DNA from: Planctomycetota bacterium | Lineage (GTDB): Bacteria; Planctomycetota; Planctomycetia; Gemmatales; Gemmataceae | Assembly: GCA_016873225.1 (NCBI GenBank) | Contig: VGXS01000002.1 | Coordinates: forward strand, 1-64,000 | Direction: 5' to 3' | DNA length: 64,000 nt | In this document: positions 8,375 to 18,240 of the stretch, in pieces | How positions within the stretch are numbered: position 1 is the first letter of the stretch | Layout: each line of letters starts with the position of its first letter | The notes under the pieces: model-generated | What the model saw: only the letters and a program-made list of their open reading frames with translations | Told to the model about the DNA's origin: nothing | Databases searched by the model: none | Position numbers and translations under genes: made by a program

Positions 8375-9346
8375 CTATCTGCCAACTGGCAAGCAGCGGA
8401 ATACGGCAATTCCATTTGAAGGAATGCTGACGGGAAACAACATCGTGGAGCCTGTCGCAATGAAATTCTGGGCAGAAGAATAAGCGCTTTTTGCATATTT
8501 CGTGGTAGGGACAACCCGATAGTCATTGAATCGATAGAGTGTGTAGGATTTTCCAACGGCAAGGCCATTGATGCTAACGGTTCCCTTCATGGGCAACGGA
8601 AGCTCGCCAGCCATGAGATCGGGTTCACTCGAACTCTCCATGACAATCCGCACCGGCAACGCCTGACGCGAGGCATCCTGGATGCCCGTGACGGCACACC
8701 CATAGCAAACGGCGTTCGGAATGCAGAATTCGAATCTCGCGCCATTTCCCCTCATGCGCCGATTGTCGCTCATTGTCCCGGCCGTCCGGTTGCAGGCCAC
8801 CTGCTGAAAACAATCATTGAAGGCGAGCGTGTCGGATGATTTGAAATTGATGATGTCATCCGCCGTGAAACCCACCGCCAACATGATATGGTCGTAATCC
8901 AGATCTCGTAAGCCTCTCGCATATGCCGTAATCAAGACTGGCCTTTGCAAGGCCAATTGCTGTTTCACCCAGACAAAGTAGGCGAAAAACTAGGGAATTG
9001 GAGCGCGCGTGTAATCGAACGCAACAGAGTTCAGCCGGAGTGCCGACAACACCGTTTGCTCATTGAGGCCAACCAGCAACTGGCTTTTCTGGTTGGGGTC
9101 GATCATGGCCCGGCAAACAAATTGTGAGACATAGGTTCCGAAATGCAGCGCCGCCTGCTGAACGCAACATTCCCCGCAATAACCATTCATTTCTTCCCAC
9201 TGAAGCCTCGGCTGAATTGGCAATCTTGAAACAACCCTTCGTGAAGTCAATGCTTCGGCATGGAGTTTCCCTGCCATGCCGGAACCCAACGCCGCACAGG
9301 CAACCGGCAGAAAATTCCGCCTGCTTGAGCTGTTGAAATCGGGCAT
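8375..9346 (-). pseudogene. C39-like cysteine peptidase family protein, interrupted by in-frame TAG
   Basis: Two minus-strand reading frames, 8990-9346 and 8375-8968, lie in the same frame and are separated only by one TAG at 8990-8992. Joined, they give about 323 residues. The N-terminus has a Tat-like signal (SSRRNFLPVACAALGSG). Then comes the cysteine motif GYCGECCVQQAAL with GTYVSQ, and after the stop the histidine motif DYDHIMLAVGF. Both halves of a peptidase C39-like catalytic site are therefore present but on opposite sides of the stop. A good AAGGA site precedes the ATG at 9346. A nonsense mutation is the simplest explanation; restart at GTG 8968 would lose the catalytic cysteine. Confidence 0.7.
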
Positions 9347-9619
9347 GATCCAATTCCTTCTGTAAAGGTGAAATGAGCCAAGCTTCTAGCCTTGGCGAAA
9401 GCTAGGTCGATATGGTCGAGTCAAATGGATCGGCCCGGATTTTGATGCCGTGGGCAAATCATGTTGAAGTGCCCATTCAACCATCCGTTAAAAACGATGG
9501 ATCAATCTTGACGCCTTCGCTAGCCAGGTTTTTATTAATTAAACTAACAGAATGATCTTCGGGGATAAATCAACAAATCCAATTTTCAATAATGTTAGCC
9601 AAATGGGTATTATGACAAG

Positions 9620-9748
9620 TTATTTTTTGTCTTGCTTATCCTCACCCTTGCGGGGGCGCTCCGTGTTGGCAGATTTGTATCGATCAGGTGGCGAACCCGC
9701 GCAGCCAATCAGGCCAAAGACAACAAAAGCCAGAAGAAACCACCTCAT
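9620..9748 (-). CDS. small lipoprotein
   Basis: The ATG at 9748 gives 42 residues: a hydrophobic signal peptide (WFLLAFVVFGLIGC) ending in a lipobox LIGC, then a short polar tail rich in Lys, Arg and Asp. A GGGTGA ribosome binding site lies in front. A longer frame from 9811 exists, but it would place 21 extra residues before the signal peptide and run through the terminator hairpin at 9769-9790. It would be attached to a membrane by its lipidated Cys17. Function unknown; it neighbours two other small lipoprotein genes on the same strand. Confidence 0.6.
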   Translation of the reverse strand: MRWFLLAFVVFGLIGCAGSPPDRYKSANTERPRKGEDKQDKK

Positions 9749-9768
9749 GAAGTTCACCCAATAAAAGT

Positions 9769-9790
9769 GGCCGGCGGTTTTCCGCCGGCC
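9769..9790 (-). terminator. rho-independent terminator for the lipoprotein gene at 9814-9939
   Basis: A perfect 9-bp GC stem (GGCCGGCGG/CCGCCGGCC) with a 4-nt loop is followed on the minus strand by a T-rich stretch (ACTTTTATT). It lies 23 bp past the stop at 9814. Confidence 0.75.
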
Positions 9791-9813
9791 CGTGAACAAC
9801 CCGCTCGACAAGA

Positions 9814-9939
9814 TTACTTCTTGGCGTCCTTGGCAGGTTCAGCAGCCTTGGGCGCGGGCGCCTTCTTGGCCTCTTCCCCACAGCCAACAATGGCCAGGGA
9901 GAATGCCGCAACGAACATTCCAGCAACAAACTTCTTCAT
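9814..9939 (-). CDS. small GCGEE-type lipoprotein (41 aa)
   Basis: The frame runs from ATG at 9937-9939 to TAA at 9814-9816, 41 residues. It has a signal peptide with lipobox IVGC (Cys20) followed by GEEAKKAPAPK and a Lys/Ala tail. An AAAGGA ribosome binding site lies upstream and a terminator follows the stop. The mature N-terminus (CGEE) and the signal peptide closely resemble those of the protein at 10022-10261, so the two are probably paralogues that differ in tail length. The mature chain would be only ~22 residues anchored to a membrane. Function unknown. Confidence 0.7.
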   Translation of the reverse strand: MKKFVAGMFVAAFSLAIVGCGEEAKKAPAPKAAEPAKDAKK

Positions 9940-10021
9940 ATTAGAATTCCTTTCATATCCCAATTACCGGACCGGAAAGTGAGGCACACCATGCACCTCC
10001 CTTGAAGGGGTTAAAGAAGAT

Positions 10022-10261
10022 TTACTTCTTCTCTTCAGCCTTCTTTTCTTCCTTCTTCTCTTCAGCCTTCTTTTCTTCCTTCTTCTCTTCTACCTTCTTT
10101 TCTTCCTTCTTTTCTTCCTTCTTCTCCTCCTTAGCAGCTTCCTTCTTGGCCTCTTCCTTCTTGGCTTCCTTCTTGGCGGGAACCGCCTTCTTGGTTTCTT
10201 CGCCACAGCCGACGAAGGAGATCAGCCCGAGGGCCACAAACATTGCGAGGAGCTTCTTCAT
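10022..10261 (-). CDS. lipoprotein with Lys/Glu-rich repeat tail
   Basis: This 79-residue protein has a signal peptide (LLAMFVALGLISFVGC) with lipobox FVGC (Cys19). A tail follows that is almost entirely Lys, Glu and Ala, made of repeated KKEEKK and KKAEEKK units. The tail should form a long charged single helix or stay disordered. It starts CGEETKK, like its shorter neighbour at 9814-9939. The ATG at 10261 has an AAGGAA site. The repeat is prone to slippage, so tail length may vary between strains. It is transcribed divergently from the ECF sigma operon, 198 bp away. It could act as a spacer or cation-rich surface tether (inference). Confidence 0.75.
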   Translation of the reverse strand: MKKLLAMFVALGLISFVGCGEETKKAVPAKKEAKKEEAKKEAAKEEKKEEKKEEKKVEEKKEEKKAEEKKEEKKAEEKK

Positions 10262-10459
10262 GGAGCCATTCCTTAAGTGAATGTACCTGGTTGAAGTTCC
10301 AACCTCAGGAACTTCTCGTCGGTATCATAGGTACGGATGCCTTCTTGTCCACATTTATTCCCTTGACTTTCAAGAATCCTCGTTTTTTGAATCGACTCGG
10401 GAATAAAGAGGGGCCAGCACTCATCCCGCCCATTGAGGCTTCACCGGGGGAATTGAGAA

Positions 10460-10975
10460 ATGGCCGACATAACGGAACTGGCCAAAGCCCACCAACAATC
10501 CCTGTTCCGTTATGCATTCCGGCTTACGGGCCAAACCGCGGACGCCGAAGACCTTGTTCAGGAAACCTTCCTCCAAGCCAACCGCAAAATCAGTTCAGTT
10601 AAAGACTTGGGGGCCATCAAGAACTGGCTTTTCACGATCCTGCGAAACCAGCATCTCATGAACTTGAGGCAGCGCGGAAACAAACCTCTTGAATCGATTG
10701 AGGACCTACCCGATTGTGCCGTTCAACCCATTCGGCCTGAGGGCGTCCATGATTCGGAACTGCTTCAACAACTACTCATGGAAATGCCCGAAGGCTATCG
10801 CACCCCTCTCATTCTTTTTTATCTCGAAGATTTTTCATACCGCGACATTTCTGAACAAATGGGCATCCCCATCGGCACCGTGATGTCCCGATTGGCGCGC
10901 GCGAAAGACTGGATCAGGGCCCGGTATCCGGTTGACAGTATCATGAACCAGAGTCCCATTCGGGAGGAACGCTGA
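10460..10975 (+). CDS. ECF-type RNA polymerase sigma factor
   Basis: This 171-residue protein has region 2 near the N-terminus (RYAFRLTGQTADAEDLVQET, the DAEDLVQETFL signature) and region 4 with its helix-turn-helix at about residues 125-155 (SYRDISEQMGIPIGTVMSRL). Region 3 and N-terminal extensions are absent, as in extracytoplasmic-function sigma factors. The next gene starts one base after its stop and encodes a zinc-binding anti-sigma factor, so the pair is translationally coupled. The large exported protein at 11811 may be a regulon member (inference). Confidence 0.93.
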   Translation: MADITELAKAHQQSLFRYAFRLTGQTADAEDLVQETFLQANRKISSVKDLGAIKNWLFTILRNQHLMNLRQRGNKPLESIEDLPDCAVQPIRPEGVHDSELLQQLLMEMPEGYRTPLILFYLEDFSYRDISEQMGIPIGTVMSRLARAKDWIRARYPVDSIMNQSPIREER

Positions 10976-10976
10976 G

Positions 10977-11720
10977 ATGCAGTGTGAAACCGCCCGCTTC
11001 ATTCTTGAACTTGACCTGACACGGATGGGAGAGGCCGATTGGCGCGACCTGGATGCCGTGGAAGCGCACCTGCAGGACTGCCCAGATTGCCAAGGCTGGC
11101 ATCTTCAACGCCAAGCTGCGGAAAACCGCATGGCCCAGTTGATGCAAAATGTACCGGCAATCCGCTTCAAGCATCAGAATTTTCAACGCGATTCCCACAC
11201 CGAAGGCCGTAATTGGAGCCGACGGTTGATCCCTTACGGCCTAGTTGTGGCGGTGATCCTCCTGATTTTTTCGCCAATGGTTTTCAGGCAACCGGCCAAA
11301 CCATTGGACATTGAGTTGGCGGCATGGATCATGCGGGAAGGATTCGAATCGTCTGTCGATGGTCCGACCGCCGATTCCCGAAGGCTTGAGCTGGAAAGGC
11401 GGTTTGCGCGGATTGGGGTGACCACTCGGCTACCGGATGCGCTCGATTACTCCCAGCTTCTTTTCTCAGGGCTTGTGGAACTTCAAGGCCACGCTGTGCC
11501 CCAACTCGTTTTCTCCGGGTCCACTGGAGACTGGCTCACGCAGGTGCTCGTTTTGGACTCAAGGAAATTTGATCTTTCATCTTTGCCGGAATCCATCCCC
11601 ACGGGGCTTACCTCTTCGGAAGGCACGCTGCTGAATGCCGATGAATCGGGGCGATTCGTGGCCTTGGTGGTTGACGGTTTTCGCCGGAAGGGCCCCGCGG
11701 GAGCCAAGGCCGCCTGGTAG
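10977..11720 (+). CDS. membrane anti-sigma factor with zinc (ZAS-like) motif
   Basis: The N-terminus carries Cys3, then HLQDCPDC at residues 31-38. This is the H-x3-C-x2-C signature of zinc-associated anti-sigma domains, which clamp the cognate ECF sigma factor. A transmembrane segment follows at about residues 83-102 (YGLVVAVILLIFSPMVF), and ~145 residues should lie outside the cytoplasm. The outer part is not recognised and probably senses the signal or serves as a protease target. The gene starts directly after the sigma gene. It has 247 residues. Confidence 0.85.
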   Translation: MQCETARFILELDLTRMGEADWRDLDAVEAHLQDCPDCQGWHLQRQAAENRMAQLMQNVPAIRFKHQNFQRDSHTEGRNWSRRLIPYGLVVAVILLIFSPMVFRQPAKPLDIELAAWIMREGFESSVDGPTADSRRLELERRFARIGVTTRLPDALDYSQLLFSGLVELQGHAVPQLVFSGSTGDWLTQVLVLDSRKFDLSSLPESIPTGLTSSEGTLLNADESGRFVALVVDGFRRKGPAGAKAAW

Positions 11721-11810
11721 CCTTGTTGCGCTTGTCCGTGGAGGCCTCCGTTTGTTATTCCCGGCCAACAGGCAGGCAGGACACCTGCTCCACCCTCCGG
11801 GAACAGCGCC

Positions 11811-14564
11811 ATGGATGGCCACTTCCTCCGAATAATCGCATCCGCCTGTTTCTTGGCCCTGGGCACGGGTTCCGCGCTGGCCCAGCAACTGCTTCAGCAA
11901 GGATTCGAAGGCAAATCAACCCTTTGGGTCCCCGTGCGGCCCGAGCCAGCGCCACGAGACCTCGAGCACCGCATCTCCGATGAACTGGCCCATTCCGGCC
12001 AGCGCAGCGAGTTGGTCCGTTTCCAGGCCGAGGCCGGTATTCCCATCCAGTACACCTACGAAGTCGGCAAGGCGCCCGTCGTCAATGAGTTGACGGTGGG
12101 TGTCTGGATCAAATCGAATCGCCCGGGCACCCAACTGGTGGCCCGAGTCGTCCTTCCGCTTGAAAGGGACCCGCGCCAACTCGACCGTCCGCTCACCCTT
12201 CTGGTGCCCGGAGACACTTACCAGCTTGCCGGCCGGTGGCAGCAACTGCTTCTTCGCCAGCCACCGCGCAAGCTAAGGGAACAGTTGGCCCTGGTCCGGG
12301 ATGAATTGAAACGGGATGTGAACCCGCAGGACGCCTTCGTCGACAGGGTTCTCCTCACCTTGGGCGGCGGCCCCGGACTCACCGAAGTCAACATCGACGA
12401 CTTGGAAGTCGGTCCGCTGAGCGAATCCACTCCCGCGCCCCGGCCGACGGTAACCAACCCGGGCCTGCCGGCGGCCATGGCCCCCCGCGCGATTGCCGGC
12501 GATGTTCAGGTGCGTGGCAACAACCTCATGGCCGGTGGACAGCGCTTCTTCATGCGCGGAATCCGCCATAGTGGCGCGCCGCTCAAAACCTTGCGGGACG
12601 CGGGGTTCAACACGCTGTGGGTCGAAGCCGGTACGGCCGAGGGGGAGGTTGACGAGGCGGTGAGGCAGGGGTTCTGGCTGGTTCCGGAGCTCGGGCGAAC
12701 CGAAGCCGGCCAAGGCACCGTTCCCGGCAGGCTTACTTCCATGGGTTCCACCGTGAGCCAGCGTGTCGCCAGGTTCATGGATCGCGAGACCACCCTGGCA
12801 TGGTCGCTCGGAGACGGGCTCGACACGGAATCGTTTTCCGGAGTCAGTTCCCTGGCGCGCGGCGTTCGCACCTCGGACGCGAATCGGCCCATTGCCGTGG
12901 ATGTCACCGACGGCTTCCAGAAATATGCCGGGGGCATCGACCAACCGATGCTGGGGGCCCATCGCTGGCCGCTTTACACCGGGCTTGAGTTGGCCCAATA
13001 CCGGGACTGGTTGCTGTCGAGGCGCAACCTTGCGGGGCCGAACGCCTACACCTGGACATGGATCCAGACGCACCTTCCCCGTTGGCACACGGTTGCCGCG
13101 TACAGTCGCGAACCGGGCGAACCGTTCGCGGATCCCATCGGTCCCCAACCCGAACAGATAAGGCTCATGGCGCACATCGCGATCGGATCGGGCATGAAGG
13201 GGCTCGCGTTCTGGTCGGACAGGTTCCTATCCGACACGCATTCCGGCCGGGACAGGCTCTTGGGGTTGGCCCTGCTGAACATGGAACTCCAAATGCTCGA
13301 ACCGCTTCTGGTGACAGCCGAGGAACCACGCTGGATCGAGACATCCCATCCCGATGTCCAGGCGGCGGTTCTGCGGTGCGACAAGTCGCTGCTCGTGCTG
13401 CCCGTGTGGATGGGACGCGGCACCCAGTTTGTTCCGGGACAATCCGCCATCCAGGCGCTTGACATCACGATTCCCCACGCCCCCATCGGAACAAGCGCTT
13501 GGGAGGTTTCCACGGGTGGAGTGAAATCGCTGCCATGGAACCGTATCGCGGGAGGAATGCAGGTTCGGCTGCGCGACTTCCACCTGACCTCGGCCATTGT
13601 GGTCAGCCCCGACCTTGGAGCGTCTGGGCCGATCGTCAGGCTGCAGGAAATGCAAAAGCGGAACGCCCGGGCCGCGGCCCAGTGGGCGCAGGAACTATCC
13701 ACCGAAACGCTGCAGAAAGTGCGAAAGGCGGCCTCCGACCTCGAGCAGTGCGGCCACGGCGAGGTCGACACGGCGACACTGTTGGCGCGCGCCGAGGAAA
13801 ACCTTGCCAAGTGCGCGACGCTGAGGGCCAACGGGGAGCACGACAACGCCCACGCCGAGGCCGAGCGGGCCCTGCGTCCACTGCGCCTTCTCATGCGCCT
13901 TCATTGGGAAAGGGCCCTCAGGGAACTCGACACCCCGCTGGCAACACCGTGGTCGGGCAGTTTTTTCACGCTCGCTCGGCACTGGCAACAGATGGATCAC
14001 CTGAGGGGCCTGCGACTCGCGAAGAATGTCCTGCCCGGCGGGACATTCGAATTGCCCCCCGAGCAGGAGCAAAAGGGCTGGACGCTGCGCGAGGATGCCA
14101 CGGCCGACCCCGTGCTCGCCACGGCGCGGCGGGTATCCTCGGCCAAGCCGCACGAGGGCAGCCAATGCCTGATGCTGAAGATCGAGCCCAAGGATGCCAA
14201 GAACCCGCCGGCGGCCCTTGAACGGGCGATGGTCGCCGTCCACACCCCCGACATCAACCTGCCCGCTGGCATGGCTGTCAGGTGCAGCGCTTGGGTCAAC
14301 ATCCCCAAAAAGATCACGGCGAGCGCCGATGGTGCGATTTTCTACGACAGCGCCGGCGGGGAACCCCTGGCCACCCGTTTGCAATCCACAAGCGGATGGA
14401 GGCAGGTCACCATCTACAGGACGGTTCCGCCGTCAGGGAAGATCCACCTGACGATGGCCCTGACTGGAACGGGAACCGCCTATTTCGACGATGTGAAAAT
14501 CGAACCCCTTGTCGATGGCGCCAATGGCGCGCCCGATCCCGAGGCTCAACCCAACAACCCATAG
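11811..14564 (+). CDS. large exported protein, glycosidase-like barrel between beta-sandwich domains
   Basis: A signal peptide ([16 protein letters not shown]) is followed by a beta-rich region ending in [10 protein letters not shown] (~residue 200). Next is a central part whose pattern ([30 protein letters not shown]) recalls TIM-barrel glycoside hydrolases of clan A. A helical segment (~620-740) and a C-terminal carbohydrate-binding-module-like sandwich ending in [10 protein letters not shown] close the protein. I cannot identify catalytic acids with certainty, so enzyme activity is not claimed. It has 917 residues and lies 90 bp after the anti-sigma gene, possibly in the same unit. Its 3' end overlaps the 3' end of dapA on the other strand by 19 bp. 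Confidence 0.7.
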   Translation: MDGHFLRIIASACFLALGTGSALAQQLLQQGFEGKSTLWVPVRPEPAPRDLEHRISDELAHSGQRSELVRFQAEAGIPIQYTYEVGKAPVVNELTVGVWIKSNRPGTQLVARVVLPLERDPRQLDRPLTLLVPGDTYQLAGRWQQLLLRQPPRKLREQLALVRDELKRDVNPQDAFVDRVLLTLGGGPGLTEVNIDDLEVGPLSESTPAPRPTVTNPGLPAAMAPRAIAGDVQVRGNNLMAGGQRFFMRGIRHSGAPLKTLRDAGFNTLWVEAGTAEGEVDEAVRQGFWLVPELGRTEAGQGTVPGRLTSMGSTVSQRVARFMDRETTLAWSLGDGLDTESFSGVSSLARGVRTSDANRPIAVDVTDGFQKYAGGIDQPMLGAHRWPLYTGLELAQYRDWLLSRRNLAGPNAYTWTWIQTHLPRWHTVAAYSREPGEPFADPIGPQPEQIRLMAHIAIGSGMKGLAFWSDRFLSDTHSGRDRLLGLALLNMELQMLEPLLVTAEEPRWIETSHPDVQAAVLRCDKSLLVLPVWMGRGTQFVPGQSAIQALDITIPHAPIGTSAWEVSTGGVKSLPWNRIAGGMQVRLRDFHLTSAIVVSPDLGASGPIVRLQEMQKRNARAAAQWAQELSTETLQKVRKAASDLEQCGHGEVDTATLLARAEENLAKCATLRANGEHDNAHAEAERALRPLRLLMRLHWERALRELDTPLATPWSGSFFTLARHWQQMDHLRGLRLAKNVLPGGTFELPPEQEQKGWTLREDATADPVLATARRVSSAKPHEGSQCLMLKIEPKDAKNPPAALERAMVAVHTPDINLPAGMAVRCSAWVNIPKKITASADGAIFYDSAGGEPLATRLQSTSGWRQVTIYRTVPPSGKIHLTMALTGTGTAYFDDVKIEPLVDGANGAPDPEAQPNNP

Positions 14565-15439
14565 GACTTGAGCGCTTCCCTAACCTTCTTTTCCCCCGCA
14601 TCGTCAAGGGCGCACATCGGCAGCCTCAGGTCTCCGGTGTCGCGGCCAAGGATCTTCAGCGCCGTCTTCACAGGTATGGGATTGGTCGCGATTCCCAAGA
14701 GGTCGCGGGCCAGGCCGAAAAGCTTGTGGTGCCACCTTGTGGCGTCAGCGACCCTGCCCTCACGGAACGCGGTGACCAGCGCCTTCATGTCCGCCGGAAC
14801 AAGGTTGCCGACCACCGACACGACTCCCGAACCGCCGACGGACATGAGCGGCACGGTCAGGCTGTCATCTCCGCTCAAAAGCGTCAGGTCGCTCAAGGCG
14901 ATAACCTGGGACGCCTGGTCAAGCGAACCCGTGGCCTCCTTGATGGCGACGATGGCCGGATGCTCCCCGAGGCGCGCGATGGTTTCCGGCGTCATCGAGG
15001 AACCGGTTCTTCCGGGAATGTTGTAAAGGACGATCGGCAGGCCAACCTCGTCGGCCACCGCCTTGAAATGACGGAAATATCCTTCCTGCGTGGGCTTGTT
15101 GTAATATGGCCCCACCATCAGGGCGCCATCGGCCCCGACCTTCTTGGCAAACTTGGTCAGGCTGACCGCCTCCCGGGTGCAATTCGAGCCTGTGCCCGCC
15201 ATCACCCGGATCCGGCCCGCCGCCCGCTCCACCACCGTGGCGATCACCTTCTCATGCTCATCATGGTCTAGTGTTGGGGATTCGCCGGTTGTTCCCACCG
15301 GCGCCAGGCAATCCGTGCCCTGCGAAACATGCCAGTCGACCGTCTTGGCCAGCGCGGCATAATCCACGGCCCCATCCCGGAACGGCGTGGTCAAGGCAAC
15401 TGTCAGACCCGCGAACTGCTCACCCTTGGCGCGCTTCAT
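14546..15439 (-). CDS. dapA: 4-hydroxy-tetrahydrodipicolinate synthase
   Basis: This ~297-residue protein belongs to the DapA/NAL aldolase family. It condenses pyruvate with aspartate semialdehyde in lysine and diaminopimelate synthesis in the cytoplasm. Visible signatures are GTTGESPTL near residue 47, the active-site tyrosine in [10 protein letters not shown] and the Schiff-base lysine in AIKEATG. Length is normal. AAGGAG precedes two adjacent ATGs (15442 and 15439); I chose the second for spacing. An open frame extends upstream to 15649 but has no conserved sequence. It converges with and overlaps the end of the gene at 11811. Confidence 0.94.
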   Translation of the reverse strand: MKRAKGEQFAGLTVALTTPFRDGAVDYAALAKTVDWHVSQGTDCLAPVGTTGESPTLDHDEHEKVIATVVERAAGRIRVMAGTGSNCTREAVSLTKFAKKVGADGALMVGPYYNKPTQEGYFRHFKAVADEVGLPIVLYNIPGRTGSSMTPETIARLGEHPAIVAIKEATGSLDQASQVIALSDLTLLSGDDSLTVPLMSVGGSGVVSVVGNLVPADMKALVTAFREGRVADATRWHHKLFGLARDLLGIATNPIPVKTALKILGRDTGDLRLPMCALDDAGEKKVREALKSYGLLG

Positions 15440-15579
15440 CATCCTGCTCCTTGTTCCTTCCATGAACCGGCAATTTCCTGTTTTAGCACGCCGGGCAGAA
15501 AGCGCCCATGACCACAATTCCGGAAGATGGAAAAACAGGCAACCTTTCAAGCGACTAGGATAAAATAGAGGAGTTTGCC

Positions 15580-16311
15580 ATGTCGAAGCCCTTGTTTGTC
15601 GGAGCCGTGTTCTTGGATGCCGTCGGCACCGTTCTCGACCCTTGTCCAACCGTTCGCCGGGCCTACTGGGAAGCCGGAAGGCGGCACGGACACGACGCCT
15701 CGGAACAGGAAATCGGACTGAGGTTCAACAGGGTCTTTCGCGAACAGGAATCCCAGGACAGGGCCAAGGGGCTTCGCACCGACGAACACCGCGAGGAACA
15801 GCGTTGGCGCGGCATCGTGTCAGCCACCCTACCGGGCCTACCAGATTCCGATGCCTGCTACAGGGAGTTGCACGACCATTTTGCCCAGGCCGATTCATGG
15901 CGACTGCTCCCGGGCGCGGTGGAATTGCTCGCCCTTCTTGATGAGTTGGGAATCGTCGGTGGAATCGCCAGCAACTTTGACTCAAGGCTCCATGGCATCA
16001 TTCAAAACAGCCATTTCCGACGCCATGTCAGGCATACGGTGGTGAGTTCGGAAATAGGCTGGCGGAAGCCAGCTCCGGAATTCTTCCTCCACCTCTGTAA
16101 GATCACAGGATTGCCCGCTCAGAATATACTTATGGTAGGAGATGACCAGGAGAATGATGTGACCGGTCCGCGGAGAATCGGCATGCCATCAATCCTGGTT
16201 GCCCCCAGGAGTCCATCCGGGAATGCACCGGATTTGGCGGGATTGGCTGAAATGATCAGGCGTGAACAGATCGTGCCGCTTCGCCAGCTTCAATCATCCC
16301 GAGCCAATTGA
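15580..16311 (+). CDS. HAD superfamily hydrolase
   Basis: This 243-residue protein has HAD motif I as FLDAVGT (residues 11-17), motif II around GGIASNFDS, the motif III lysine in [10 protein letters not shown] and motif IV in [10 protein letters not shown]. The nucleophile Asp is present, but the second Asp of DxDxT, normally the general acid/base, is Val. This substitution suggests slow or altered phosphatase chemistry. The substrate is unknown. It is divergent from dapA and converges with the SMP-30 gene 12 bp away. Confidence 0.88.
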   Translation: MSKPLFVGAVFLDAVGTVLDPCPTVRRAYWEAGRRHGHDASEQEIGLRFNRVFREQESQDRAKGLRTDEHREEQRWRGIVSATLPGLPDSDACYRELHDHFAQADSWRLLPGAVELLALLDELGIVGGIASNFDSRLHGIIQNSHFRRHVRHTVVSSEIGWRKPAPEFFLHLCKITGLPAQNILMVGDDQENDVTGPRRIGMPSILVAPRSPSGNAPDLAGLAEMIRREQIVPLRQLQSSRAN

Positions 16312-16323
16312 TTGGACTCGCAA

Positions 16324-17220
16324 TCACTTGCCGTTGAGCCGCTGCCAAGCCAACCCGGGAACTTCCCAACGGTAAGAGACAATCCGCTTGCCATCAACCT
16401 CGGTGACATAGGCTGTCTTGCCTTCAGGCCCGCCAAAGCAGATATTGGTCGGGTTTTTCCCCAATACCTCGATTTCCTTGATGACTTCTCCCTTGGGGGA
16501 CACGATCGCCACGGTTCCCTTTCCATGCCGGGTGACATGGAGGTTGCCAGCGGCATCGGCGCGCATGCCGTCAAACCCATGGTCGGGAAACTGCGTGAGC
16601 AGTTTCTTTTGGCCAAGCGTTTTGTCTGGAAGAATGGGAAAAGCCCAGAGGTTCCGCTGCACGGACTCGTTGACATAAAGGATTTTCCCGTCGGGAGACA
16701 CCTCGATGCCATTGGTCGTTCCCATGTCTTCGGCGACCCGGCGCGTGCTGCCGTTGGCGTCAATCCGCCAAAGCTGGCCGGTTCCCTTGCCCCAGTTGGG
16801 ATCACTGGCCCAGAGGGTTCCATCCTCCGAGATCGCCAGGTCGTTGGGCTGGTTCATTTGGGGGTTGTGGGCGAACACCTCGACATTCTTTGATGCCGGA
16901 TCAATGCGAAGGATGTTGTGGCCTGTGTAGTCGGCGACGAACATCTTTCCTTGCTTGTTGAAGACGATGCCATTTCCAACCGACTTGGCCGGAAGCGTGA
17001 CCCAAATCTCGCCCTTGCCGTCAGGCGTGACCCTGCCGATGGTGCCCTGTTTTCCATAATTCACGGCAAAAATGTCACCCGCCGGCCCGCACGCCGGCCC
17101 CTCGATTCCAGAAGTGAATTCACCCGGCTTGGTGAGGGGAACTGCCTTTTCGAGCGGTTTTTCCGCTTGAAACATGGTGAAAACAGCCATGGTTAGACTG
17201 GCGGCTGATCGTATGAGCAT
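16324..17220 (-). CDS. SMP-30/gluconolactonase-like exported beta-propeller
   Basis: This 298-residue protein has a likely signal peptide (SAASLTMAVFTMFQA) and a six-bladed propeller pattern of repeated G-x-hydrophobic-D strands. Metal-site motifs of the SMP-30/gluconolaconase/LRE family are visible: GIEGP, NQPNDLAIS, TNGIEVSPDG and DGMRADAAGN. The family usually hydrolyses sugar lactones; the substrate here is unknown. It is the last gene of the minus-strand unit that starts at 21995, 41 bp after the FmdA-like gene, which suggests a shared catabolic role. Confidence 0.88.
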   Translation of the reverse strand: MLIRSAASLTMAVFTMFQAEKPLEKAVPLTKPGEFTSGIEGPACGPAGDIFAVNYGKQGTIGRVTPDGKGEIWVTLPAKSVGNGIVFNKQGKMFVADYTGHNILRIDPASKNVEVFAHNPQMNQPNDLAISEDGTLWASDPNWGKGTGQLWRIDANGSTRRVAEDMGTTNGIEVSPDGKILYVNESVQRNLWAFPILPDKTLGQKKLLTQFPDHGFDGMRADAAGNLHVTRHGKGTVAIVSPKGEVIKEIEVLGKNPTNICFGGPEGKTAYVTEVDGKRIVSYRWEVPGLAWQRLNGK

Positions 17221-17261
17221 GGGTGCGATACCTCCGTGTCATTTCATGGATTGCGGTCGAC

Positions 17262-18230
17262 TCAACGGCCAAGCAACAGGGCGCGGGAAAGCGAGGCGCT
17301 GGTAACATAGCTTAGTTTGCCGATCCGGCACATCTGATGAATGCGCACCACGAAGTCGGGGCAGGTGCTGACAAGGAAGTACGCGTCGGCCTGACCCACG
17401 GAGTATTCCGATTCAAGCCACGCCATCAGGTCTTCCGTGGCCCCCTGAACGGCCGCCTCAAGTGGACGATCGACACGGACCGCCACGATCCGGTCAGGCG
17501 TTTCAATGCGGATTCCCGGAGTTTTCCATCCCTTGATCAGGTTGAGCGACAACCTCACGCACGCCTGCGACTCGGCCGCTGTTCCGGAAAATTCGGTGTC
17601 GCCCTGGCTCGCGTGCGTGTCACCGAGGTAGAAGAGGGCGCCAGGATGGTACACAGGCAGGAAAATCCTGTTGCCGGGGCAGGCGAGGTCGATGTCGAGA
17701 TTGCCACCCCAAAGCCCCTGCCCGTCGAGCGTGGTCAAAACCTCCCGTTCCGGGGCGACCCCCAAGGTTCCCACGAATGGTTTGGCGGGCCAGGCGAATC
17801 GATCGTTAAGCCGAACCGTTCCCTTACCCCTTGAACCATCGGGGCCGGGTTCATGCCGCAGGATACGCGTCGTATAACCGCCGGAAAGCCCCGGCCAACG
17901 GGTGCTGTTCCCCAACGGGCCCCTGCCCGGTCCGGCGGCGGTCCACGAGGTCGCCTCCAGTTCCATCGACAGGATGTCGACAACCAGCGTGTCGCCCGGT
18001 TCGGCGCCCTCGACAAACACCGGCCCGCCCACAGGATTGGCCAATGGCGGGTTCCTGTCAAATCCCGGACGCTTGGAGGGAATGGCCAAGTCCGCCTCGG
18101 TGCGGAAGTAGCCCGACCCCGCATCCCAGGTCTCGACTTCGAATTCCTCTCCCGCGGCGACACGCAACCGGGGTTCGTCCCGCCAGTCGAACGCGAACAT
18201 CCGGGCTTGGTCCCGGGTGATTTTCTTCAT
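17262..18230 (-). CDS. acetamidase/formamidase family protein
   Basis: From ATG at 18230 it encodes 322 residues. The sequence follows the FmdA/AmdA pattern: GDTLVVDIL, then LGVAPEREVLTT, GGNLDIDL and LGDTHASQGDTEFSGTA, with the conserved His and Asp residues in the last motif. The family hydrolyses short amides to the acid and ammonia. No signal peptide is seen. It starts 10 bp after the DUF1501 gene and is followed by SMP-30. A longer frame from 18278 would overlap the DUF1501 gene and has no support. Confidence 0.87.
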   Translation of the reverse strand: MKKITRDQARMFAFDWRDEPRLRVAAGEEFEVETWDAGSGYFRTEADLAIPSKRPGFDRNPPLANPVGGPVFVEGAEPGDTLVVDILSMELEATSWTAAGPGRGPLGNSTRWPGLSGGYTTRILRHEPGPDGSRGKGTVRLNDRFAWPAKPFVGTLGVAPEREVLTTLDGQGLWGGNLDIDLACPGNRIFLPVYHPGALFYLGDTHASQGDTEFSGTAAESQACVRLSLNLIKGWKTPGIRIETPDRIVAVRVDRPLEAAVQGATEDLMAWLESEYSVGQADAYFLVSTCPDFVVRIHQMCRIGKLSYVTSASLSRALLLGR

Positions 18231-18240
18231 GGCTTCCCCG

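Noticed and set aside
10002-10280. Phe/Ser-rich membrane-like protein on the plus strand
   Set aside because: It is the complement of the Lys/Glu repeat of the lipoprotein; the lipobox and ribosome binding site support the minus strand.
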